A DNA stretch of 64,000 nucleotides from Hevea brasiliensis. Its lineage: Eukaryota > Streptophyta > Magnoliopsida > Malpighiales > Euphorbiaceae. The notes beneath the pieces are model-generated. The model was not told where the DNA came from and did not search any database. It saw only the letters and a list, made by a program, of their open reading frames with translations. Positions 40,401 to 53,200 of this stretch are shown one piece after another (the first letter of the stretch is position 1; each line of letters opens with the position of its first letter). Both the position numbers and the translations under genes were made by a program. The stretch covers positions 622,288-686,287 of the forward strand of contig NC_079510.1 of assembly GCF_030052815.1 (NCBI RefSeq), in the 5' to 3' direction.

Positions 40401-43400
40401 CTTATCAATGCTACGCAAATAGACCCTAACAGTCTTACTCCACCTGTAATTCGAACCATTAAGTTTGTGTTCCGTGATCTTAGTCATCATCGGAATCACA
40501 TCAGAAATAACATTCTTATTGTCTGCCATTTGTTGAGACAAAGAAAACTAACCGAAACGCTGATACCGAAATAGGATCTGAGAGCCAAACCTCAGAAGCC
40601 CTTTAATGGTGTACTGGATCAGGGAACAGCACACAGTGGTGGAATGAGGAGATTGAGGCGACGCTGGCAATGTTGATCGGAGTCGAAACGGCCGGTCGGC
40701 GGCCAAGGTCTCTCCTGAGCTGGGTGGTGAGAACAAATAGGCACCCTAGATGGCCTGCTCTGATACCATGTAGAAAGAGATGATTTTCATTGATTTCAAT
40801 TAATCTGTACATGGGTATTTATATACAATTGATTCCTATAATTGTGTTATACTAATTAGGAAGAAATCCTAAATAAGAAATCCTAAATAGGAATACAGAA
40901 TACAAAATATACACATAAATAATATAATAATTGACTTTCCATAACATATATAAATATTAACATAAAAATTTATGAAGTCTAGTTTGAGCTTGAGCTCATT
41001 TGAGTTTATAAGAGCTTTAATTCTATGATAATAAATAAATTTACATAAATTTTTTGTAATAATCAAGTTAAGTATATCTTGAACTCAAGTAGCTATCACA
41101 ATCCAGAAGCAATGATTGCAGAAAATTATTTTATTGATTGAAAACTTATTAATAAGCAGCACAATCATAGGTATTTATAGATTGAAATTAATACTAAACC
41201 GTAAAGACATTGGACTTATAAACTAGTCAACGTAATTGCTAGGAATGTAAATGAGTCAAGCTACTTGGCCTTGGCTTTCAAGATATACAAATTATACTTA
41301 GCAATAATCAAGTCGAGCTAGAACTTGAGCAACATGTTGAGCCAAGTTCAAGTATAATAATAGTCAACTGTAGTGGTTTGTGAGCCTAATCTGGTAGGTA
41401 GTTTTTATATAATTTAAAATAGATGTTATACTATATAAATATTAAGATAATAATTTATGAAGTCAAGTTTGAGCTTGAGCTCATTTGAGTTTATTAGAGC
41501 TTTAATTCGATAATAATAAATAAATTTACATAAATTTTTAGTAATAATCAAGTTAGTATATTTTGAACTCAAGTAGCCATCACACAATCCAGAAGCAACA
41601 ATTGTAGGAAATTATTTTATTGATTGAAAACCTAATAACAATCATAGGTATTTATAGATTGAACAACTCAACTCAACTCAACTCAACTAAGCCTTTATCC
41701 CAAAAATTTGGGGTCGGCTATATGGATTCGCTTTTTCCACTCTAAACGATTTTGGGTTAAATCTTCAGAAATGTGTAATGCTTCTAAGTCATGCTGTACT
41801 ACTCTCCTCCAAGTCAATTTAGGTCTACCCCTTTTTTTCTTTCTATCCTCTAGCCTAATGTGCTCTACTTGTCTAACTGGAGCCTCCGTATGTCTACGCT
41901 TCACATGACCAAACCACCTCAATCTCCCTTCTCTCAACTTATCTTCAATTGGCACCACTCCTACCTTTTCTCTAATACTTTCATTACGGACTTTATCTAG
42001 TCTAGTATGGCCACTCATCCACCTTAACATTCTCATCTCTGCAACTCTTATCTTAGATGCGTAGGACTCTTTCAGTGCCCAACACTCACTACCATATAGC
42101 ATAGCCGGTCGTATGGCTGTACGGTAAAATTTTCCTTTTAATTTATTGGGAATCTTACGATCACATAAAACTCCCGTGGCACGTCTCCACTTCAACCATT
42201 CGGCTTTAATCCTATGACTAACATCCTCCTCACATCCCCCATCTACTTTAAGGACTGAGCCTAGATATTTAAAGTGATTACTTTGGGACAGTGCCACTCC
42301 ATTCAAACTAACTCCTTCCCTATCACCAGTTTGGCCTTCACTGAACTTGCAATGCATGTAATCTGTCTTCGTTCTACTTAACTTAAAACCCTTTGACTCT
42401 AGAGTACTTCTCCAAAGTTCTAGCTTCCTATTGACTCCTTCTCGTGTCTCATCTATCAGAACAATATCATTCGCAAACATCATGCACCAAGGAATACTCT
42501 CTTGTATATGTTTCGTCAGTTCATCTAAAACTAATGTAAAAAGGTAAGGGCTTATGGCTGATCCTTGGTGTAATCCAATTGAGATCGGAAAATCTCTTGT
42601 GTCCCCTCCCACTGTGCGCACAATAGTAGTTGCTCCTTCATACATATCTTTCAATACTTGTATATACCTAATAGATACCCTCTTTTGTTCTAACGCATTC
42701 CATAAGACCTCTCTTGGAACTAGTCATCGTCGTCTAAGGATTTGGACTCTTAGAAGGCGTTTGGTTTCTGGAATTCAACATTATCGTCTGGAATCACTTT
42801 CCTAGAAAAGTAGGTTTCCAGCAAAGTATTTATAGGAATGTAACATTATCATGTTTGGTTACAGTTTCAATTTTTCATTGGAATGTACAATTAACGGGTT
42901 TGGTTAAGTTACGGAAAAGTAAAGGTCAAGTGAAGTTGATGACCACAATATCCCTACTATAAATATATTTTATTTAAATAATCTATGTCCACATTATAAA
43001 TATCTAACTACATATTAATGCAATGAAATTGTCATAACTCACATAAACATGAAATATAAATATTATTCAAAAAGGTGCTTAACAAATATAACAAAATAAT
43101 TAATTGTTTAATAGATGGTCTAATTTAAAAATTGAAATTTAAAAAATTCAAAAAATAATGTACTTCCATGTACAGGAATGTAGGGTGGGGCCTGCATCTT
43201 TGGGAATTTAACTTTCCCAATAATGGAAGATTTCCATACAAATCAAATACAAGAATTTAACAATCCCGAGTCACCTTTTTGAGTGATTCCAGAAACCAAA
43301 TGCCCGTTAAAGAAGACTGAAGGAAATGTTTATCCTAAACCATTTAGGACTCTAATAAAGACTCCTAATTAAAAATAGACTCCTAAAGACATGCGAAAGC

Positions 43401-44211
43401 TTTTCCAGCACAACAAATTATGAATTGAACCATTCTTCGTAAAATTTTTAGTTTTATTTTTTTGTTTAAAAGAATATCAAAACATGACTATTGGGACCAA
43501 ATTAAGTTCCCAACTACACTTCTATCTTCAAAGAGAAGCTAAATAGATCCTTTGCCACATCTAGACCTTTGATTCTTTAAGTTTTATTTTTCTTTAAATC
43601 TTTCACATTTTAAACAAATAAAGGTTTGATATATTTGTGAGAAGTTTGCTATTTTTGAAGGCTCCAGAGGGTTTTCTAAAATGGAAATTTGAGCTTTTGG
43701 CAGGAGAAGAAAAGGCCGAAAATTTAAGGTGCCTTGCAATTTGTGCAATAATTTGCAGTATTTGTTTGGCATCTTTCAGAATCTAAATCTAGCTCTAGTT
43801 GCTATTTAGATTTTTTTTTTAATCATTATAGCTTTAGCATAAAGGGAATTTCGAGGAGTAATGGTTAGTTGAAATTCAACAAGATTGGTGGCCATTATTT
43901 TATTCTTGTATTTTTCTTAGATTTGAATTTTTTTTCCTTGATCAAGGGTGTCTTATCCTTCATTTTGTAATTCTCTTGCTCCTTGATAAATTCTTTTTAT
44001 CCAACAATGAATGAATGAGTAAAAATCAAACACCACACCCACTAGCACAAATCCAAAATGAGAAAACATTTCGATTTAGGTATTCCTAATCGAGAAAGAA
44101 AATGATTTTGATTCTTACCTCTAAAGCTCAAAGTCTTTGATATGAAATACCTTTTTGTTGAATTTTGCAATTTGTTGTTGTCTTATTGTATTGGATTGGA
44201 ATGTCAACATA

Positions 44212-44246
<35 letters not shown>

Positions 44247-47200
44247 CTGTTGAGTTGCCATCTCTTTAATGTCAAAATGTTTGAGAAGGCTCTAAATAAT
44301 AGCAATTTGTACCTTTCTTGGAGGGCACTTCTTTTTTTTTTTTTTTTTTGGTGGGGCGGGAAGGGGGGTGGGGGGGTGGTGTTGGATTTGTTAAGTTCAC
44401 TGCATTTGTTTTATAGCTATAGATGTTAAGGCATTTTGGATTATCACTTAAGTATGTGGAAGCTTGTTTTGTAGGGTGCAGCAGGAATCAGTTGATGATG
44501 CTGAACGAAATCGTTTTCTTGTTAACTACGTTGATTATGCTTTTGACGACTTTGGAGGTCGTCAACCTCCAGTTTATCCTGGTTTGTCCACTGTGTGGGG
44601 AAGCTTGGCTCGTAGTAAGGTGTGTGTCATTCCAACATTCATAATTGTTTGTCATGTCAAAAGAACAAGTTTTGGCAAAATACTTGCTCAAACTTGCCAC
44701 AGTCAACTGCCATCCCTTTGGAATTCATGGCACCCTTTATCATCTTGATGGCTCAGGTTTCATTTCTTGTTTGAACACATAAAAGTATTTTTGTTTTATG
44801 TGTGGTGTGGTCATTACATAATATGTCTAAGGACTGAAATTGTTATGTCATCATTATTTCATGTGTTTATGTTTTTCTTTAAACCACCACTGCACCCAAA
44901 AGAAAAGCCCCTTATCATTTCTTTTCAATCTCTTCTTTGCAAAGTTTTCAAGTCAGACTAATTTGCAGGCCAAAGGCTACCGAGTTGGGCCAGTATATGA
45001 TGATGTTTTGGCAATGGCTTGGTTTTTTCTTGAGCTAATTGTGAAGTCAATGGCATTGGAGCAAACTCGCCTTTTCTATCATAGTCTTCCGCTAGGTAAT
45101 TAAATGTAATGAAACTTACATTCAGCATTTCACTGAAATGTTTTAGCTTAGAAACATAGTTACTAACATTTTTTGGGACATAATATTTAGCTATTTTTTT
45201 AACTTTGTTTACTTTTGTGCTATAGGTGAAGATGTTCCACCAATGCAATTAAAAGAAGGTGTTTTCAGATGCATAATGCAATTGTATGATTGCCTTCTAA
45301 CAGAAGTGCATGAGCGTTGTAAGAAGGGTTCAAGTTTGGCAAAACGCTTGAATAGTAGTTTGGCCTTCTTTTGTTATGATCTTTTGTCTATCATTGAACC
45401 TCGGCAAGTTTTTGAATTGGTATGCTTTCTGTTTAATTAATTATACCATGCACATTTATTTTGTTTCACTGTTCTTTTGCACCAACAATTGTAGTGTGTG
45501 AGAAGAATTTATTGGAAGAAAAGAAGAAAGTATCATTTCATTAAGGTAGATGAGGATTCCTCTTTTGTCAATCCAAAAAAGGACAAAATAGAAACAAAGT
45601 CTTGTACAATATTGCTCTCTTGTTATAATAAATCGTATTCTTTAATGAACCATCAACAATGTTGAGAAGATGACATTTAAAGAACGAAAGACATAATGCC
45701 CATGACATGCTGAAGAAGAGGGCATGTTTAGAGGTAGTTTTTTTCTGGAATAGTTTTCTAAGAAAACTAGAAAACAGAGTTTCGTATTCGCATGTGTCAA
45801 TTTTCCAAATAGAAAAGTTTTCCAATTTTTCAAAATTTAGTTATGATTTGGAAAACAGTTTTAAGTATTTTTCACTATCTTTCTTTATAATGAAAGCCCA
45901 GTTTTCCAAATGGGAAACTAGGACCTTTTTATAATCAAAAGTATATTATAACTTTTCTGTAACTAAAATTGAATAATTTTTAAGGAAAATATTTATTTAC
46001 AATAATAAAAAATTAATCACAAGATTATAAAATAAATGAATGACACATATTAAAAAATTTTAAAAGTAAAATAAGTTTCTACATCATGATTTTTTTTTAA
46101 TTATGAAAAACATGATTTTTTTTTTAATTTCTTGAATTAGAAAATTATTTTCTATAAAATAAGTGGATAACACATATTAAAAAGTTTAAAAAGTAAAATA
46201 AGTTTCTAAATATATTTTATAATGATTTATTTTTCAAATTATGAAAGATATGAATAATTTTTTTTAATCTTTTGAATTAGAATTTTTTTTTTTTTATTAT
46301 GGATAGGTGAATGCGTTTTCCATGTTGTCCCTTGTTTTCCATGGAAAATGAAAACTAGAGTTTTCCTAGAAAATAGAAAATGGAAGACAGAACTGTTTTC
46401 TACAAGTAAACAAGCCCTAAAGGTTTTTAAAAAAGCTTAAACGTGGCAGTGTAAAGAAGCAAGACAATATATTCTATCCAAATTAGCACATCAAAGCAAT
46501 TTGTGCATCCTCTATTCACCAAATATGCCAGAAAGCTTTTAAAAAACTAATAGTAGTATAAAAGGCAGAAGAATTTGGTTATAAATGTCACAATTACATG
46601 TTAATGATATGCATTATTTTTAGGATATAGTGTGATCATTAACCTTTTCCATTTGAGAGTATAACATTAAACCTCACCCCCTTCTTTCATGTGAGGATAT
46701 ACAATCTCATTTCTGATGAAAACCACCTCAGTGATGTGCCTACTGTCAACATTGTCATGTTTGGAACTGTTCCGTGATTTCTTTGTCCCTAAATGGGCTA
46801 TAAAGAACCAAAAAATCCTTTATGTCCAGCTTTTTAGCTTCTTTGTCTTTCGCTTGCATTTTTGTTTGATTCTATAGTTCACCTTGTCACTTAGTCTCTT
46901 CAATCCGTTGCAGGTGTCCTTGTACTTAGACAAATTTTCTGGGGTATGTCAATCGGTTCTCCACGAATGTAAGCTAACCTTTCTTCAAATTGTGTGTGAT
47001 CATGATCTTTTTGTGGAAATGCCTGGGAGAGACCCTTCAGATCGGTAATTTACCAATCAAATCCTTTCATCTTCTTCTCTGCTAAAATATGCTCAACTGT
47101 TTCTCATTTATATTATGATTGTTTTCCACCTCATCTAATTACTTTATTTATTGTTCTAATTAGAAGACCAAAACTTTTTTTTTTTGGGATGATATGCAAC

Positions 47201-50200
47201 ATAACTGTATAGAACGAGTAACAAATGAGTTCCTAGAGTAGGTTAATCGCTTAATGTCCAAATGTGCAACCATTCAGCCCTGCTTGGGTTATTCCTATTT
47301 TAAAAAGCACACGCTGTTTATTTAGTTGTTCTCTTGTTTCCTTTAGGATTTATATTAGTTTAGATTGAGAATTTAGAGAAATAAAGAAGAAAGAAAGGAG
47401 ATTTTGAGGAAAAATTAGCTTTGATTAATCCTCTCAAGCTATGATTGTATGCATATATAATTAGAGTCCCTTTTAGGGAAGAATTACACAATTTTAGTAA
47501 TCAAGAGATTCCTTGATTATGGTGATTTAGATCAATCTGTACATTCCTATTCTATCAGTCTCCCTCAGGCTGGATCGTACTTATTGTATATTCCTAGCTT
47601 ATTACAAATATACTCAATTCTAGGTCCTCGGAGAGATTTAGTGACAATGTCTACTAACTTGTCATTTGAACTGACAAAATTAGTTGCAATACATCCAAAC
47701 TTGATCTTATGTCTAATAAAATGACAATCTATCTCCATGTGCTTTGTCCTCTCATGAAACACAGGATTAGAAGTGATATATAGTGTAGCTTGATTGTCAC
47801 AAATCAGCTTCATTTGTCCATCATCTCTACATTTTAATTTTTTTAGAAGCTGTTTTAACCATATGAGCTTGCATGTAGCCAAAGCCATAATTCTATACTC
47901 TGTTTCTGCACTTGACTTGGTCACCACATCTTGTTTCTTACTTTTTCAGGATATTAGATTCACTCCAATTAGAATGCAATACCTCGACGTTGATCTTCTA
48001 TTTAAAGATCCTGCCCAGTTTGCATTAGAATACCCTACAATTTGTGAATGTTCCGTCTTCAACTCTTCATATAATAGACCCTGTCCCAAGGCTCCTTTAA
48101 TATACCTGAGAATCTTAATTATCGCATTCTAGTGACTATCACAAGGAGGTTGTAGGAACTGGCTAGCCACACTTACTACAAAAGAGATATCTGGTCAAGT
48201 GATTGTGAGATTATGTCACTTTCCAACAACTCTTCGATACTGACCAAGATCTTTCAATGGCTCCCCCTATCCAAGAACAAGCTTAACATTTGGGTTCATG
48301 GGAATATCAATAGGTTTACAGTCTAGCATGCCAATTTCCTTCAACACATCTATTGCATATTTTCTTTGTGAAACAACAATGCCACTGCTAGATTGAGCTA
48401 CCTCAATGCCTAGAAAATATTTCAGCTTTCCCAGATCTTTGGTTTAGAAATGGCTGGTCAAGTGCTATTTGAGTCGGCAATGCCTTCATGATCATTGCCT
48501 GTTGTGACAATATCATCAACATAAACTATTAAATAAATACACTTGCCATGAGAATAATGTCGATAGAAAATTGAATGGTCTGATTCACTTCAATGCATCA
48601 CAAATTGTTGAACAACAGTACTAAATCGATCAAACCATCCTTTCGGGGATTGTTTCAAACCATAAAGAGATCGGCCGACATACTAATCCAGACTTTCCCT
48701 GAGCAACAAATCTTGGTGGTTGCTCTATGTATACTTATTCAGCAAGTTTGCCATGTAAGAATGCATTTTTAATGTTCAACTGATGAAGAGGCTAATGAAA
48801 CATGGCTGCAATAGAGATAAGAAGATGAACATAAGAAATCTTCACTACATGAGAAAAAAAAATCGCCATAATAAAGGCCAAATATCTGAGTATTGCATTG
48901 TTAACTAGTCAAACTTTGAGATGATCAATTTTCCCATCCTGTCCTACATTAATTGTAAACACCGAATGACATCCAACTGTAGTTTTGCCATTTGGGAAGG
49001 AAACTATCTCCCAAGTACCATTATGGAGTTGGGAATTTAAATATTAACAGAAACAAGAACAATCGATTCTCAAATAAAGCAAGTCTTTTGCATAACTTTC
49101 AATTAAAAAAAAATTCAATATAGCAATCAAGCTATTCAACCAGAAGATAAACAACCATAAAATGGTTTCTAGTACTCCTAAGGAAATACTAGCCTAGCAG
49201 TAGGCCATTACAAATAAGACAATAATTTTCTCCCTCCCTTCTCTTTGCATTATTCTCTTTTTATACTTTCATTCTCACACATGCATTCCTTTTGTGTAAC
49301 AACCTCTAACTCAACCTCTAGCTTACCGTCTAGCATATTCTTTCTTCTAGAATATGTAGCTCTGTAGCCATTCCTTTAGCATTTCCTTTAATCTTCCTTC
49401 TAAGAGTATACTCTTAGTGGCCCAGGTCCATTACAGCCCACCTGCAATTTTGAGTCCATATCACATTATCATGAAGGGTAATCATTTCCTCGATCATAGC
49501 TTGTTGCCAACTATCATGAGACATTGCTTTTGCCAGAGTCTTAGGTATTGGGACAGTGGATAAATTGGTAACAAAAGCATGGTATGAAGGTGACAAATGA
49601 TGATAAGTCAAGAAATTATAAATGGGATGAGGATTGCGAGAGGTCGAGTACATTTTCGAAGGGCAATAGGAAGGGCAACATCATTTGTTAAGGGCTCGAT
49701 CGGTATAAGAGATGGTGTTGGAGTCGGCAATACGTCACTGGAAGTAGTGTGTGGACCTGTATCATAAGAAGAAACATCAATTGGGTTAGTAGGCAGAGGA
49801 TTTGATTGAGGTCATCTTGAGTAAACCTGAAGTGGAGGAGAGGACTTTGGTTAGGAAGAATGGGAATATGAAGAGTTGTGGAAACAGAAGTTTGGTTAAC
49901 GGTATTTAGTGAAAAATATGGAGAAGTCTTGAAAAAGGTTACATCTGCTGAAACTAAATATTTATTGTAGTTACATCATAGCATTTGTAGCCTTTTTGAA
50001 GATGAGAGTACCCTAGGAAAACACATTTTAAAGATTTTGGTTGAAGTTTGTCTTTTCTTGAGGTAAGATTGTGAACAAAACTGGTGTAACCAAATACAAA
50101 CAACAAAAGAGGAAGAGGATTTTGATCTGGATAGAGAACCGAATGAGGATTTTGATGCTACAAAACAAAAGAAGGCATACGATTAATGAAATAGCAAGCA

Positions 50201-53200
50201 GTAAGGACAACATTCCCCCAAAATAAAGAGGTACATGATGATGAAGTATGAGCGATTTCAAATAGATGTCTATTTTTACGCTTAGTTACTCTATTTTGTT
50301 GATGACTATGAGTGCAAGAAGATTGATGAATGATACCCTGAGCATAAAGGTTTGAAAAGAAAGAAAGAAATATTTCATGCGTTATCACTACGCAACACTT
50401 TAATAGAAATACCAAATTGAGTACGTATCTTAGCATAAAATTTTTAGAGATAGAAAATAACTCGAAATTATTCTTCATTAAAAATAACCAAATGCAAGAG
50501 AATAGTCATTAGTGAAGGTGACAAAATAATGAAAACTCAAAGTTGAACTGACTCGACTTGGATTCTATATATCTGAATGAACAATGTCAAATATGGATGC
50601 GACCTGATTATTAATTCTTTTTGGAAAAGAAGAACGAGTTTGTTTTGCCAAGTTGACAAGAATCACAATTTAAAGAGGATAAGTGGGAAAGATAATGAAT
50701 AAGTTTCTGAAGTTTGGAGATATTTGGGTGATCTAGACGATTGTGAAGATGATCAGGACTGGCATCAAAAGTAAAGGCAACTGGAGACTTTGAGCTATAG
50801 AGATGATACAGTCCTTGTGACTCACGGCCTACACCAATCACTTTACCCGTACCTCTGTCCAGCACAAAAACAGTATCAACAGAAGAAGTTACAAAATAGT
50901 TTAGTTGTTTAGTTAATTTGCTAATGGATGTCAAATTATATGGACATTCAAATGCAAATAAAATTGAATTTAATGGTAAAAAAGTGGATAAATTTCAATT
51001 GTTAAATTTCAATAACTATCCCTGAACTTATATGTTGTAACATTACAATCCTTAAACTTTAAAATATAACATAAAACCCTCTAAACTTTCAATTTTTGTA
51101 TAGTAAAATCCCTCTAACTTTCAATTACTGATTTTTCAGTTGAAAACTGATGTGAACAGCTCCCACATGGCTCTTAGTCAACATTTTTCTCTCATCTCTT
51201 ATTCAAATTATAAAATTATGCTCTATGCACCTAAAAAATCATTCTGTTTACAGTGAGAAAAATGATTCAATTTACACATAACTTGAGAGAGAAGAGAAAT
51301 GTTGATTAAGCTCCACGCTAGAACTGTTCAGGTCAGCATCTAACTGAAAAACAGACAATTAGAGGTTAGATTTATCCGTGCAAAAATATGAAAGTTGAAG
51401 GGGTTTTATGTTACATTTTTAAGTTGAAGGGCTATAATGTTATACTAGATAAGTTCAGGGACGGTTATCAAAATTTATCCGTAAAATATCAAAATTTATC
51501 CGTAAAAAAGTAGATGGTAAGCCTTATCTATTCCTTTAACTACAGTTTTTGATCCATTAGCTAGGTAACATTATCAAAGTTTGAAGAAGAATTAAGAATA
51601 GAGAAAAGAGTTTGATTATTGGAAATGTGATTTGAGGCACCAGAATAAAAAATCCATGATTTATTAGATGAAGACTGTGTTAAATGAACAAATGTATTAC
51701 CAGGTTGGACGGCAGTAGATGATGACAATGTCTGCTGTTTTGTTGCCTGGTACTATAGATACTTATCGGAAGTAGCCCCTGTCAGATTGATAGAATACAG
51801 GGAAGTAGTTCCTTTTTAAGCTTTTTTTTTTTTTAAATAGCTCTTTTTTTTGTATATTTCATAAACATCTATAGAAGTAAAGTTTAAAAGGCACAAGTAC
51901 AGTAGATCTTCAAAAGTGCCAAAGACCCAAGAGACGAGATGCTTGATCTTAGAAGACCCAAAGGCAAGGAGCCACTTGGATAGAGTCATTTGGCTCTGGC
52001 AAATTTGAGGAAGAAACTTCCAGTAAGAAAGGATGCCGGAAAATTAGTCTCGCACTGGCCCGTGTATGGTGGTAGAACAACTGTGGTGGCGCGTCGCAAC
52101 TGACGGCTCGTCGCAACTGACGGCTAGGATTTCGGTGCCGAAATTCTAGGTTCTGACTTGCCGGCAGTCATGGAATTGATCTAGACTGTGGTGTAGTCCA
52201 CCTCCCTGTGGTAGATGGTGAACTAAGAACGGTTTGTTTATATATATATATATAAGGACATAAAGGAAAAATAGCACAACAGAAGAAAAAATTAGGCTTT
52301 TTTAGGTTCTAATACCAATAGAATTTAGAGAAATAGAGGAGAAGAAAGAAAGGAGATTTTGGGGAAATAATAGCTTGAATAATCCTCTCTTGCTATGACT
52401 GTATGTATATACAATTAGAGTCCCTTTTAGGGAAGAATTAAATAATTTCAGTAATCAAGGGATTCCTTGATTATAGGGATTTACATCAATTTGTACATTT
52501 CTTTTCTAGGGATTCCTTGATTATAGGGATTTACATCAATCAGTACATTCCTATTCAAACATAGACAATCACTAGTTAGTTAATAAAGACTGGTAGATTG
52601 TTATATGAATATGCAACATTAAGACTTAAGACGTATATTTTCAGCTAAAAAGTGAGGCATAGTTTCTATGGAATCTTTTTGCATTTTTTTTTTTTGTTCT
52701 TTTGAAAGGCATAGATTAATGCTGAACTTTCAGGCTTGCTAACCCACTGTACAAGTAACTCATGTTCAATTTAGTTGATTTCCGCAGTTAAAGCTTCTCT
52801 ATTTTACTATTTTGTTAGTAGGTTGCTATCTAATAGTGTCCAATCCAAAAGCTTAAACTTGTAGATGGAGATGGCTATGAATAGACAAATCATGCATATG
52901 GTGGAGGGCACAACTAGGAAAAGAAAAGACAGATTACATGTGGACACTGAGAGAATACTTGTCTCAAAAAACAATCACATTAACCTAGCAATGTATGAGG
53001 TGGACAAACGTTCCTAGATGCACTTACGTGAAATATAAATGAGTTTGTGTTTGAAGAATAATAGAAAGAAACTGATAGTTATGCATAGAGAGAACTGACA
53101 ATAATTTTAAGTTTCAAAAAATACATTTTAACATGACTCTCCCTGGTAATGATTTTTTTTTTTGAAGAAGTACCATGTTAGATATGCATTTATAGGCAAG

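Larger units (their letters stand above)
36341..40946 (-). mobile_element. Ty1/copia retrotransposon, nearly full length, antisense to SPK1
   Basis: 4606 bp flanked by TATAT (36336-36340, 40947-40951). LTRs: 36341-36503 (163 bp) and 40769-40946 (178 bp; a 14-15 bp internal duplication makes up most of the difference). I count four substitutions between them. On the minus strand the order is LTR, primer site TGGTATCAGAGC, gag, integrase, RT, RNase H, polypurine tract, LTR, i.e. copia order. Very short LTRs and the CTCCCCCTCAAGTTGGAGCA end suit the Ale/Retrofit-type lineage (inference). Similar LTRs suggest a young insertion, but the genes are already broken. Confidence 0.95.
36130..41662 (+). 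repeat. Tandem duplication in SPK1 intron 16-17, unit 1 split by copia
   Basis: Unit 1 is 36130-36340 plus 40952-41186 and unit 2 is 41233-41662. Both start TAATT(A/G)CTAGG and share AATCAAGTCGAGCTAGAACT and the end GGTATTTATAGATTGAA. Unit length without insertions is about 430-450 bp. Only unit 1 carries the copia element, and only unit 2 carries the LINE at its end. The origin of the unit is unknown; no coding region is seen. Confidence 0.88.
47366..52561 (-). mobile_element. Second Ty1/copia retrotransposon, decayed, antisense to SPK1
   Basis: 5196 bp with LTRs at 47366-47557 and about 52319-52561. Both share GAGTCCCTTTTAGGGAAGAA and ATCAATTTGTACATT-type words. Flanks TAGAT (47361-47365) and TAGAC (52562-52566) are a target duplication with one mismatch. 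The minus strand reads primer site, gag, integrase, RT, RNase H, polypurine tract. The 5' LTR contains a 50 bp tandem duplication (52458-52557). Two later insertions lie inside: a 440 bp solo LTR and MITE copy 3. It is older than the intron 16 copia, judging by its decay. Confidence 0.92.

Noticed and set aside
41695..42654. Long minus-strand open frame as a host gene
   Set aside because: It is the RT C-terminal half of an RTE LINE, with a 5' truncation and a (TTGAG)n tail.
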